DNA of 24,521 nucleotides, taken from positions 1-24,521 of the forward strand of contig JBNGIO010005743.1 of the NCBI GenBank assembly GCA_049999805.1, given 5' to 3'. A model generated the notes under the pieces. That model ran no database searches. It had not been told where the DNA came from and was given only the letters and a program-made list of their open reading frames with translations. This document shows, piece after piece, positions 8,879 to 18,178 of the stretch (position 1 is the stretch's first letter; every line of letters starts with the position of its first letter). The translations under genes and the position numbers were made by a program. Source of the DNA: Folioceros fuciformis. Taxonomy: Eukaryota > Anthocerotophyta > Anthocerotopsida > Anthocerotales.

Positions 8879-11800
8879 ATGGACGAGGGGTTTAGAGTAA
8901 CTGGAGTGGATAGCACCTCCATCCTGTTCGAGAAAGCGATTCCTGTCAGGGTGACCAAGTCAGGATGCGAGGACAAGCACATGGATCTGAATATCAGATT
9001 TATCATGGGCTTGAGCACGCACCACAGGACAACCAAGGTATCTAGCTTGCCGCGCCTTGCCCAGCCATCTACTGCCGTGGATGGGAAGGCGTGCTTTTGC
9101 GACTGTCAGCAGCAAAGTGCATGTGCTTTATCCCCTGCCGTATGGCATTTGCAGGTGCTTCAGGTGCAGATTACGAATGAACAGGACCCTTTCTTTCTCT
9201 ACTCCATGGAGGTGAACGAAGATGACTTTCAATGCTTGAAAGTGGATCAGTGCATTCTTGTGGATTTCTCTACTTTCCCTCACAAGTTCATTGAGTTGCT
9301 AGAGCATTGTATTGACGCTGGGACGCATGAACCACCTCGGTGAGCTTCTGAAGTCTATGCTTCTGGGGCCCTCTGACTTCTGCTACCTCCTCTCACTGCA
9401 ACGCACATACTTCATTGCCTGCTCACACGGCCAAGATGCTTGGGCTGTAACAGGTTTCTTGCCGTCTTACATGTTCGGGCAGGAGACTCCAATTTCAGTG
9501 TGGTTGAGACAAACCAGTTCAAACACCTCAGCCATTTATCCCTCTGTTTCCGACAAGGAAATGATTCCACCATTAAAAGCTACCTCGCTGGGCGTCTTGC
9601 TGATTACAAGGTGATCTGATGGACCTACCCTGTCGTTGTCAGCTTGTACTTATCCTCAAAGCTTGCAGCCATGAAGTTTTGGGACGTGTATTTGGACGGA
9701 ACAGGCAACCAATACAGACTTGCAGGAGAAGCTCAAGAGGACTCTTCAATCTCTGGAGAGGTCTCTTGGAGAAGTTAGCATTTTGACCAGGTATTATTCC
9801 TTGTCCTCTTTCCGCCCTACAAATCATTTGTCCAGGGGAGGTTGAGGAGTACAGTATTTTCTTTGTTGCGCGATGCTGTTCAACCTCGAGCCAAAGAAAT
9901 ACACTAGGTTCGATCTAGGTTAAGGCCATTCAATTGAACGTGAATGAACTCTCCTGTGAAGGAAGCAACAAATCATTCGACATCCGTCCTAGCTCCACTC
10001 ATTAGAAGTTCTTACCATGCAGCCAACTTGGTGAAATGCGGGAGAGCAGCTCAGGGAGCCTTAGTGAGCTCAAATCACAGTTAACACTAGAGCTTGCACA
10101 TGCTAAGGAGAAGGTTCGCCTATTCTCACACTAAATTATAACGGTCAAAAATAAGACACACAAAGCACTGGAAACGTTTTGGTCATGTTAGGTGTCTCAC
10201 CTGGCAGGTGTTTCTCATTGGTTGCTTGTTTTTGGACCCTGAAGAGTTCCATGTGGCAATTCATGAATTTCATGCAACTTGGATACAGGCAATGCTTGAC
10301 GCAAATGAGTTGAAGGAAAGAATGGAAAGGGAGCGAGATAGGTTGGAGGCGAAGCTGCGGAAACAATGCGAATGCCAACAAGAGAGAGTAGTAGAGCTAG
10401 AAAAACAGGTCTAGTATGTCCCATTTAAAATTCTACTATCTTCCTGATCTCGCGGAATTTATCTGAAGCGCTTTCTGGCGTCTTCTGAAACCATGGGCCG
10501 TCATGCAGAATAGGTCAATATTGGATAGCAAACATACTTTGGAGACAAGATACACGGAGCTGAGAACAAAGTTTGACATTGTGGAAAGAGAGCTTGAGGG
10601 GAGGCAACAGGTACATTTCCATGCGTTTTTTAGCTAGGGATTAGAGAGCTATGTTGCACCTTTCGTTTGCTTGCTACAGTTATCAATAAGGGGCGGTTCA
10701 TGTGCCTGGGTGTAGGAATGTGTGCAATTGCGAACAGAGAATAGGACTTTGTCCAGTGAGAAGAACGAAGCTGACAAGATGCTAAACAGGCATTTGCTAC
10801 GGCTAACTGCTCTGGAGCAAGAAGTAGGTTGCAGGTCCTCTAACTATGGTTATGGAGTCACTACAGAGTATCAAACAAATATCCTTGCCATGGTGAACAA
10901 TCAGCAGTATTTGATGACACCTTTTGATTTGGCACTCTCTGCAGATCCAAGAGAAAAACCAAAAGATTTGCTGCCTGACAACGCAGCTTGAGGCTCAAGC
11001 AGCCCAACGGTGCGCTTGCCTCTTGATCTGCAGCCTACAACCCAGATTTCGTGGGGGGATTTGCGAAGTTGCTCTTCTCATATCTAGGCCCGTTTAACTT
11101 GCAGGGAAGAGGTTGAAGGATCACTGAAGGAGTGGAACTGTGCAGCTGATCGAGCTGAGCAAAAAGCACTAGCTAGTGCCGCTGAGGTTGAAAGATGCCA
11201 ACAGTGCATCGAGAAGCTTAAGGTGAGATTGGAGTGTCAATCAGCCGGGAATGCTATCCATATTGTCACAGTGGGCATCAACGGTGAGAAAGCCCTACGA
11301 TTCGCCTTTGTGCAGGCTGATCTTCGTGCAGCGAAGGCAAAAGTTAAACTTCAAGGGCAGATGGCAAGCCAGCAAGATTGCCTACTCAGTGAACGTCAGG
11401 CATCTATGGACAAGAGTGCTGCGGAAATAAACAGCTTGCGACAGGAAATATCCCAGCTTAAGTCGGAGCTTAATAATGCGAAGGAGAAGGTGAGTACCTT
11501 TGGCACTTGCGGCTGAGCTCCAGTAGGCTCCAGAGGCTGAGTACTCTGCTTCATATGTCAGGATCAAACTCAGCATGTGGATTTATCATTTGTAGGGAGA
11601 TGAGGCTCAAGAAAAGTACGATGAGGCACAGGAGGCAATAAAGTCCAACCAGCAAATGATACAGTATGTTTCCTCGTGTGCATTTTATTTCGTGATCGTA
11701 CCCATGATACTGTCCTAATTGTAAACGTTACACCGTGTGATATTCGTCATTTGCGCAGGTGGTTAAATCAACAACTCACAGACCTTCAGCTAGGAAAACC

Positions 11801-12838
11801 GGGATCTGGTGGCACTTGCTCATCGCGATACTTGTACCGGCCAACATCATACTCTACAGCAAGAGGTCCTGGAACGTGCCTGTCATCAGCAGGCACATTG
11901 GGTGGATCTCCATCACCTGTTACTGGGTATAAGAGCCTGTTTCCTGGTACTGCCTCCTACATGTCATCAGTAAGTATGAAGACTGCTGGTGTTGGGCTGA
12001 GCCCAGGACTTTCTTCTACCCTCTCGGCTGTGAACTCAAAGCTTCCCTGTGCTGCTGCAAGGGCGAGGGGTTCAGCAATGCCTTCCGGGTCGGGGATCAC
12101 CAAAGTGCAGTATAAGCCATATGCAGCTGGAGCTTGCCCTAAGTCGGGTTCCATACCAGCCTTAGGATCCACAGGAACAGCTGCTGCCACAACGAACTCC
12201 CTTACGAGCTCAACTTATGGCTTTTGGCCAAACGGATCAAGTTCCTGGCTTTCAAGACAGCAGCAGGATGCAGGTTTGTCATCCACCTTGGCACAAGGCC
12301 AAACATCACCTTCACGGTGCCAAGCAGCATCATTAGCAGATGCTGCAATGGGTACTGAGGGATACAAAACCTCGCCACCTCGCTGCCACGCTTCTTCAAT
12401 CACTGCTTCCAGAGTATCCCCTCCTAGGTGTCCAGCATCTGGTGGTCTAAGATCGTCACCAAGCTGCCGTGGTCAAACATCTGAGGACTTCAAATCTCCA
12501 CCACGGTGTCAGGCATCTGGGGTATACAAGTCGTCGATGGCTGACACTCGGTTGTCGGGAGGTTACAAGTCCGGTGTCTTTGCTTCAGGTAGTGGGAAAA
12601 GCGGGGTCACCACTTGCAGCAGAGCCGGATGTGCAGATGGTGAGTGCAATGTTTATCATTGTTATACCTCGTCAAACTCAGCAAATCGAAAACTCCTGCT
12701 GTCCTGTTGAGACCATTTTTGTATGCCATGTCTTTGATGCCATGCCATGTCAGACGACCAATCTAACCATGTGTTCGGCTGGAATTATTTGCAGTTGATG
12801 TGATACCGGAAGGCTGGTTGCACCCTGCACAAGGTTAA
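8879..12838 (+). CDS. SAS6: SAS-6, centriole cartwheel assembly protein (14 exons)
   Basis: Exons: 8879-9037, 9155-9339, 9454-9610, 9726-9790, 10023-10113, 10289-10408, 10509-10610, 10716-10823, 10945-11009, 11105-11222, 11316-11489, 11596-11663, 11759-12639, 12795-12838. All introns are GT-AG with matching phase, and the total of 2337 nt gives 778 aa. Residues 1-167 form the globular head: ILFEKAIPV, the PISA-like block ITNEQDPFFLYSMEV...ILVDFSTFPHKFIELLE, then VVETNQFKHLSHLSL and FRQGNDSTIKSYLAGRLADY. Phe137 in ETNQFKHL fits the head-head contact phenylalanine of other SAS-6 proteins. Residues 168-470 are heptad-rich coiled coil, ending SNQQMIQWLNQQL, a conserved SAS-6 signature. The 300-residue tail is Ser/Gly/Pro-rich. 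SAS-6 homodimers build the nine-fold cartwheel that templates basal bodies, in plants during formation of motile sperm. Exon 5 has a weak donor (GTTCGC). The start codon is the first family-like Met. Confidence 0.92.
12306..12521 (+). repeat. Degenerate SPPRCxAS repeats in the SAS-6 tail
   Basis: Inside exon 13, five related peptide units occur at 12306 (SPSRCQAAS), 12372 (SPPRCHASS), 12417 (SPPRCPASG), 12456 (SPSCRGQ, partial) and 12495 (SPPRCQASG), spaced 39-66 nt apart. Each carries Ser-Pro, a possible proline-directed kinase site, and most carry Arg-Cys. SAS-6 tails are poorly conserved, so this may be lineage-specific. The function is unknown. Confidence 0.75.
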
Positions 12839-13000
12839 TGCGGGAGCAATTTCTAAGTGTTGTTCATGGTGATGATGTTGGTGTATTACTGGTGGTTCCT
12901 GTGGGGAAGGAGGTATTGGGTGAACGGGATACGAGTTTAGAGGGCTGCTCAGTGTTTCGTTCGTTGGTGATTACTTTTCTGTGTTCCACAATTTCTGTAA

Positions 13001-13006
13001 AATAAA
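13001..13006 (+). terminator. Poly(A) signal of SAS-6
   Basis: AATAAA occurs 163 nt after the SAS-6 stop codon in T-rich sequence (TTACTTTTCTGTG upstream). This is a plausible cleavage/polyadenylation signal. The 12839-13280 interval between the two convergent genes otherwise shows no gene. Confidence 0.5.
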
Positions 13007-13127
13007 GGTTCTACGTCCAAGTGGCTGGGCAAACAGCACCTGTTGTGTCACGGGACTCGTGGTTTAGATGTTGCCGTCCACCCTAGCGTGCTTGTGGCTG
13101 CTGAGGTGAGCGTGGTCTGTGATCCAT

Positions 13128-13133
13128 TTTATT
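13128..13133 (-). terminator. Poly(A) signal of the first MFS gene
   Basis: On the minus strand this reads AATAAA about 150 nt past the stop codon of the MFS gene at 13281. With the SAS-6 signal at 13001 it suggests that the two convergent transcripts end within roughly 125 bp of each other, possibly overlapping. Confidence 0.45.
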
Positions 13134-13280
13134 TAAGATGCAAGAAAACATCTCCAGGGACCTACTAGCGAGGATCCCACTAGCCGTCCAGGTTGTCAGA
13201 CGGTCATGGAATGTCAGGCATGCTGTTAAAGAATACTCTGTACTAGATGAGAGCAGTCGACTCCCATTTCCAGCGTCCTT

Positions 13281-15158
13281 TCAAGGAGAATGGACTTTCC
13301 AAGTACTGCGAGGACTTGAGTACGCTTGCATCTCTGATGAGTCATGTGCAACAAGGCTCTTCAGTTCCGAGCAACTATCGTTTTCATCTTCCACTTCAAA
13401 ACTTTCGCCGTTCTTGTTCTGGATGGTCCCGTAGCGCACTCTGTCCCTATCCTTAGGGTATGTCCAGAACAGGAAGGTGTACATGATGCAGCAGAGCCCA
13501 TAGCCAAAGAAGAAACATGTGAAGAGAGCTTTCCCAAGAGCTACAGCATTGCTCCGATCTTGCGAAACACCTCCAATGGTCCCTTTGGGCGAGGATTCGT
13601 ATCCGAACGCCCTTTCAGCCAGCAGACCCACAAGCTGTGTGGCAAAGGATGCAAATAAAGACTCGAAAAACCTGTCCAGAGCGTACACAGTGGTTCTCCC
13701 GCTCTCCTCCACAACCTCTGAACAAATGGGGCTGTGACAGGCAACACACAGTTGAAGGTGAGCCCTGCACTAAAGCACAAGACACAGCACAGGGCACAGA
13801 TTTGCACAAGTGATGGACATTCACCCGTTCGTAGAAGGAGCCATGCCCGATACCAGAAGGCCCATGAGGACCAGCCAACCTCCATGCTCCAGTGCAGTGG
13901 ATGGATTTCGGGGCAACATGAGGAATAGAATTGCTGCCAACGGCAACGCTAAGGCAGATTTAACTTGGGCCAGGAAAATCCTTCCAGAGTCTGGGAAGTG
14001 CTTAGCCAGAAAGTCCGCTATCTGCCCTCCCACCAATGCTCCGATAGCACGTGCAAAGGAGTCGACTGTGAGAATAATGGCTGTGACGCGATGAGAAAAT
14101 CCCACGAGTTCTAACCACATAGGACAGAACGCCATGGCAGCACCTGGAGTGGTTCCAGGAACCCCTTGTGCCACAATCACCTGGAAGCTCCGTGTTTGCA
14201 CGATCTTCTTTGCAGTCAAACCAAATGCTTTGAGTTGCAGCCACACCTGACCCTTCTTCCCATCCCCCAGCCTGCAGAACGGCACACCAGCATATGAGGC
14301 GGCTGCAGCTACATCCAATTAATTCCACACAAGGAGCCCTTATGGAGCTACTTCCTCACCTTTTGGCTGCCGGGCGAGGGTCGATGACAAGCATGTACAC
14401 CATAAAGGAGACAGCAGCACTGACGAGAGCCACCAGGAAGAATGCTATCCGCCAGCCCTGAACTCCGAGCACCGTAGTGCCAGCAAGCAGAACAGCCAGA
14501 GAGCCGCCAGACATGACCCCAGCCGTGTACGCCACATAGGTCCAGCTGAAGGCAGACCCTCGATCGCTCACGTCAGTCAGGTCCGCCACGGTGGAGAGTA
14601 TGGCGGGGAAGGCCAACGCCAGGCCCACTCCACACACCGACCGGGTGAGCGCAAGCTGTTCGTTTGCAACATGACAACATCAAGACAATCAAGCGTCTTG
14701 AGCCACATCTCCACAACCCTCACCCCGAGGGCACAAGCAAGACGTAGAACATGAGCATCAAGCAGGCCGCAAACCTGAAGATACGTCTGTGAACAACCAG
14801 CAGCAAGAGTGGAGGCTGCCCAAATTAGCACACCTGCAGCAATGGTGTTGGGCCGATTATAGTGCATAGCCACATAGGCGCTGACAGGATAGCATAGCGT
14901 CTCCACCAGCCTCCTCACCGTCGTGAGCGTGCCCAGGGCCGTGGGCGAAACCCCGAGCTGTATGCCCACCTCCCTGTACACCGCGGGCAGCAGCACGCTG
15001 TCCGCCCCATCCAGCACAACTGCAACGTTCACCAGAACCAGAGTCAGCAGCCCCGACTTCGGCATCTCCATAGCCGCGCTCCCAACTCCTTGCTCCTTCA
15101 CCGCATCCCGCCTGCTCCTTCTCACAGCCGAGGCGCCTTGCTGTCGGCCTCCAAGCAT
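13281..15158 (-). CDS. MFS transporter, UNE2/spinster-like (copy A, four exons)
   Basis: Exons on the minus strand: 15158-14775, 14655-14360, 14271-13825 and 13731-13281. The GT-AG introns are 119, 88 and 93 nt with phases 0, 2 and 2, giving 525 aa. The N-half starts LLTLVLVNVAVVLDGADSVL and contains LPAVYREVG, YPVSAYVAMHYNR and CGVGLALAFPAILSTVADL. The C-half contains SFQVIVAQGVPGTTPGAA, MWLELVGFSHR and GRTTVYALDRFFESL, motifs shared by plant MFS proteins of the UNE2 type. About 12 hydrophobic segments are visible. It should be a membrane secondary transporter; the substrate is not deducible. The C-terminal tail is hydrophilic (KNGESFEVEDEND). A start at the inner Met (MEMPKSG, 15071) is also possible. 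It lies about 360 bp downstream of its tandem paralog. Confidence 0.88.
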
Positions 15159-15515
15159 GTGTGTGTATCCAACAGAAAGACAGTCTCAGGCTCCGTCAGG
15201 AATGTTTGTCAAGAGTGATCCCCACTCGCCCAATAATTTGTGCCACGTCTAGAGGTGTGGCACTTGGCAGGCAGGTACAAAGGTAGGCAGGTGTCTCTGT
15301 ACATCTGTAGTACGAATTGCGGGATCTTGTGGAGAGCGCTGACCAGACCACGAAGTGAAAACTCATGCCTGCTCGAGGACACCGATTTCTCCTCAGGCTC
15401 AACGAGTTGTTGCTCCTCAAAATCTCGCTAACCTAGCTTAAGGGATGTTTAGCATCTAGTTACAAGAATCCTATTGGAATAAGACGTTGATAACATCTTT
15501 CAGCCACGGGAGGAG
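15159..15515. other. Intergenic spacer between tandem MFS genes
   Basis: This holds the 3' end of copy B and the promoter of copy A, both on the minus strand. I see no convincing TATA box and no coding signal beyond short random frames. Confidence 0.5.
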
Positions 15516-17370
15516 TCACTGGGAGGCTCGTGATCTCACATGGCTAAGCATGTGAGTCGCCTCGAGCGCGGCCTCTGGAGCATCGACGTTCAGCTCCTCC
15601 TCTACATCATCGTCGTCTTGCTGGCCGACATGCTTGTACTCTGCCTGGCTTAGTCCAGAGGAATGCGGTTCCTCCACATCAGCTTCTGCCAATTCCACTT
15701 GCAGCTCCACTTGGGAGACCTCCCAGCGTATCCTGTCGCGGTCTCTGGGGTAGGTCCAGTAAAGCAGGGTGTAGACTAGAGATGAGACGGTGTAGGGAAG
15801 TCCGAAGCAGGAAAAGAGAGCTTTGGCGAGAGATTCGGCGTTCTGGGGGTCGGCTTCCTTGGATGCGCCCATCCGGTAGCCGAAGACTTTGGAAGCCAGC
15901 AAGCCCACTGACGGGGTTGCAAAGGAAGCCAGCAGAGACTCAAAGAAACGGTCCAAGGCGTACACAGTGACTCCGGACTCGGAGTGGACGATCTCCGCGT
16001 ACATTGGGCTGCATACCACGGCACCAGCAGAAGCAGGAGCACAGCACAGGGCCAAGCGTTGCGTGAGCGTTGTCAACATGGGGAAGACAAGATGCTGATC
16101 ATGATGACGGCAGACGGCACACAGAAAGTGAAGAGTGATGGGAAATCGTGTAACACACCTGTTGGTGGCAGAGTTCAGGGAGGAGGTGATGAAGCCGAGC
16201 ATGCAGAGCGTGACCCCATATTGCCACATGGCGGAGGGGTCAGGTTGGAGGCCCAGCAACAGGACTGCGGACACGAACACAGCCGACACCGTGCACACTT
16301 GCGCCGTCAGGATTCGTCCGGCGTTGGGGAGGAGAAGCGCGATGGAGTCCGCAGCCAGACCAATCAAAACAGTCCCCACTGCACGAGACGAGGTGAAGAG
16401 AGTCTGGAGATACGCCGTCTGGCCGTGAGAGAAGCCCGCGAGCTCGAGCCACATGGGAAAGAAAGCAGCCGCATACAAGGGAAAGCTCCCTGGGACGCCC
16501 ACGGCCGCGAGCACCTGAAAGCTGGGAACGCTGACCACCTTCCGGGCATCAGCCACAAATTGTGCGAGCTGTGCCCTGAGGGGCCGTGCCGGGTCGTGGA
16601 TGACTTTGCTTGCCCTGCAGGAGAAGCAGTGGCGATGGGGGGTTGAGGCTGAGGCATGTAGGAAATTCCTTCACAAGGGCAGGGCAGGGCAGGCCAGGGC
16701 AAGGGCGAAGGTGGAGTACCCACAGAGAGAAGTCGGTGGAAGGCGAGACACAGAGGGAAAAGTCAGCCGACAGATCTGCTCTTCTAGTATCCTCAAGAAA
16801 CGCGTACACCAGGAGCGCTACGAGCTCGCTCAAGATCGCGACGCAGAGGAAGACGAGTCGCCAGCCCTGGAGCCCCAGGACGGTGCTCCCTGCGAACAAG
16901 ATGGCCAACACCCCGCCCAGCATGTGGCCCATGGTGCCGGTCACGTGAAGCAGACCGAATCCCAGCCCCCGGTGCGTGGCGTCCGTGGAGTCGGCAACCA
17001 TGGACAGGATGGCGGGAGCAACCAACGCGATGCCTACTCCGCTCATGGCCCTGGTGAAGGCCACCTGCACGAAACTCTGGGCCGCTCCCACCCCGGCGGT
17101 GCCCAGCGCCCACACCGTCATCCCCAGGGCAATCACGGTGGCCCGGTTGTAGGAGGTTGCCAGCACTGCGCTCAGAGGGTAGCACAAGGTCTGCACTATG
17201 TTCCTGGCCAGGGTGAGCGACCCCAGTCCCGCTGGCGAGATGAGCATTTCCTTGCCGATCTCCCGGTACACGGCGGGCAGCAACGCCGCATCCGCGCCCT
17301 CCATGATGTACGCCAGGTTCAGCAGCACCAGATTCACTTGCTTCTGCTTCTTCCAACCTCGCCGCCCCAT
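15516..17370 (-). CDS. MFS transporter, UNE2/spinster-like (copy B, three exons)
   Basis: Exons on the minus strand: 17370-16724, 16614-16159 and 16008-15516. Introns are about 109 and 150 nt, both phase 2, giving 531 aa. The N-half has VLLNLAYIMEGADAALLPAV, YREIGKEM, GVGIALVAPAILSMVADSTD and GSTVLGLQGWRLVF. The C-half has SVPSFQVLAAVGVPGSFP, MWLELAGFSHGQTAYLQ, PMYAEIV and VTVYALDRFFESLLASF. The tail is acidic (QQDDDDVEEEL). Both introns sit where copy A has its second and third introns; copy A's first intron is absent here. The first donor (CT|GTGGGT) is my choice by phase; an earlier GT at 16771 would shorten the loop. The open frame continues upstream of ATG 17370 to about 17556 without another ATG. 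It is a predicted membrane transporter with unknown substrate. Confidence 0.88.
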
Positions 17371-18178
17371 TCCAAGGAAAAGAAATGAGAGGTGACGCCA
17401 CCACCTCGCTTCCGCTGCACCGCTACCGCTACCGCTACTGCTGCCGGCATTCACAATCGCGCTCGCGCACTTCACCAACTGCGATTGCTCTCTACCTTCA
17501 CGCCAACCTCCAGCCTCCCATCCCGCTGCTTCCGATTCGTCGCTGTCGCTCAATGGCTACGGCGCACATACCGGCACAGGAATCGGCACAGGAATGCGCA
17601 CAGGCACCGGCACATTCACAGGCAGAGGCACACATTTCCGGGCGCGCAAATCTCCAAGCATTTGAAGGTTGTATCTCTTAGAAGGTTGCATCTCTTAGAA
17701 GGTTGCATCTCTTCGCTGTCCCTTCGCCGTCCCTTCACCTTGCATCGCTTTGCCTAAAATAATGCATACCAGTCACGAGAATCCGGAGAACGTGCCCAGA
17801 GACAGCTTTCCCAGCCGTGCTGCATCTGCGTACAGTACAGTCTGGTCTCGGCCCGGCCCCCAAGCTCAGAGATGGCTTACCACGGAATGTTTCTGTACAC
17901 ACAATGAGCGTGCGCCAAGAGCACGTGCCTTTCAGAAGTAGGCTTCAAGTTTCAACCCCTGTCGGCCCCATACGCTACAGTGCTATACGCAATTCGCATA
18001 CGCTACGAGCCTACGCCCCACACACCTTGCAGTACATACGTAGGAACCTCCAACCCTATATGTGTACATACATGCGACTACATACCTTTACAGCAGTGTA
18101 CAGTACCATGTTCGCAGAAACCCGCGTTGGGGCAACTTAGTGATGCAGAGTCGATTAACACAAGACCTTTTTCTGTTA
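17371..18178. other. Intergenic region upstream of MFS copy B
   Basis: About 800 bp between the TBC gene's stop and the MFS start, both on the minus strand. It contains a CGGCACAGGAAT-type low-complexity stretch (about 17570-17635), the triple repeat at 17664-17713 and TAC/ATAC-rich sequence near 17970-18080. No open frame shows a family motif. Confidence 0.5.
17664..17713. repeat. Three tandem copies of a 17-bp unit
   Basis: GAAGGTTGCATCTCTTA is repeated at 17664-17680 (one change), 17681-17697 and 17698-17713 (last base different). It lies about 300 bp upstream of the MFS copy B start codon, so it could be promoter sequence, but nothing shows a function. Confidence 0.85.

Noticed and set aside
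11676-12710. Reading exon 13 of SAS-6 as a separate 344-aa gene ending at 12710
   Set aside because: Its first codons lie in an intron before the acceptor at 11758. A donor at 12640 and an acceptor at 12794 give a better in-frame ending (DVIPEGWLHP), and the phase joins exon 12.
13138-13456. Short plus-strand ORFs between SAS-6 and the MFS gene
   Set aside because: They overlap the 3' UTR and last exon of the minus-strand MFS gene and show no family motif.
15984-16646. Plus-strand open frame of 220 codons antisense to MFS copy B
   Set aside because: It crosses the spliced intron of the opposite-strand gene and shows no recognisable motif.
16600-17388. Plus-strand open frame of 262 codons antisense to MFS copy B
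   Set aside because: It is the complement of a well-supported transporter exon and intron, rich in Gly/His/Gln with no domain.
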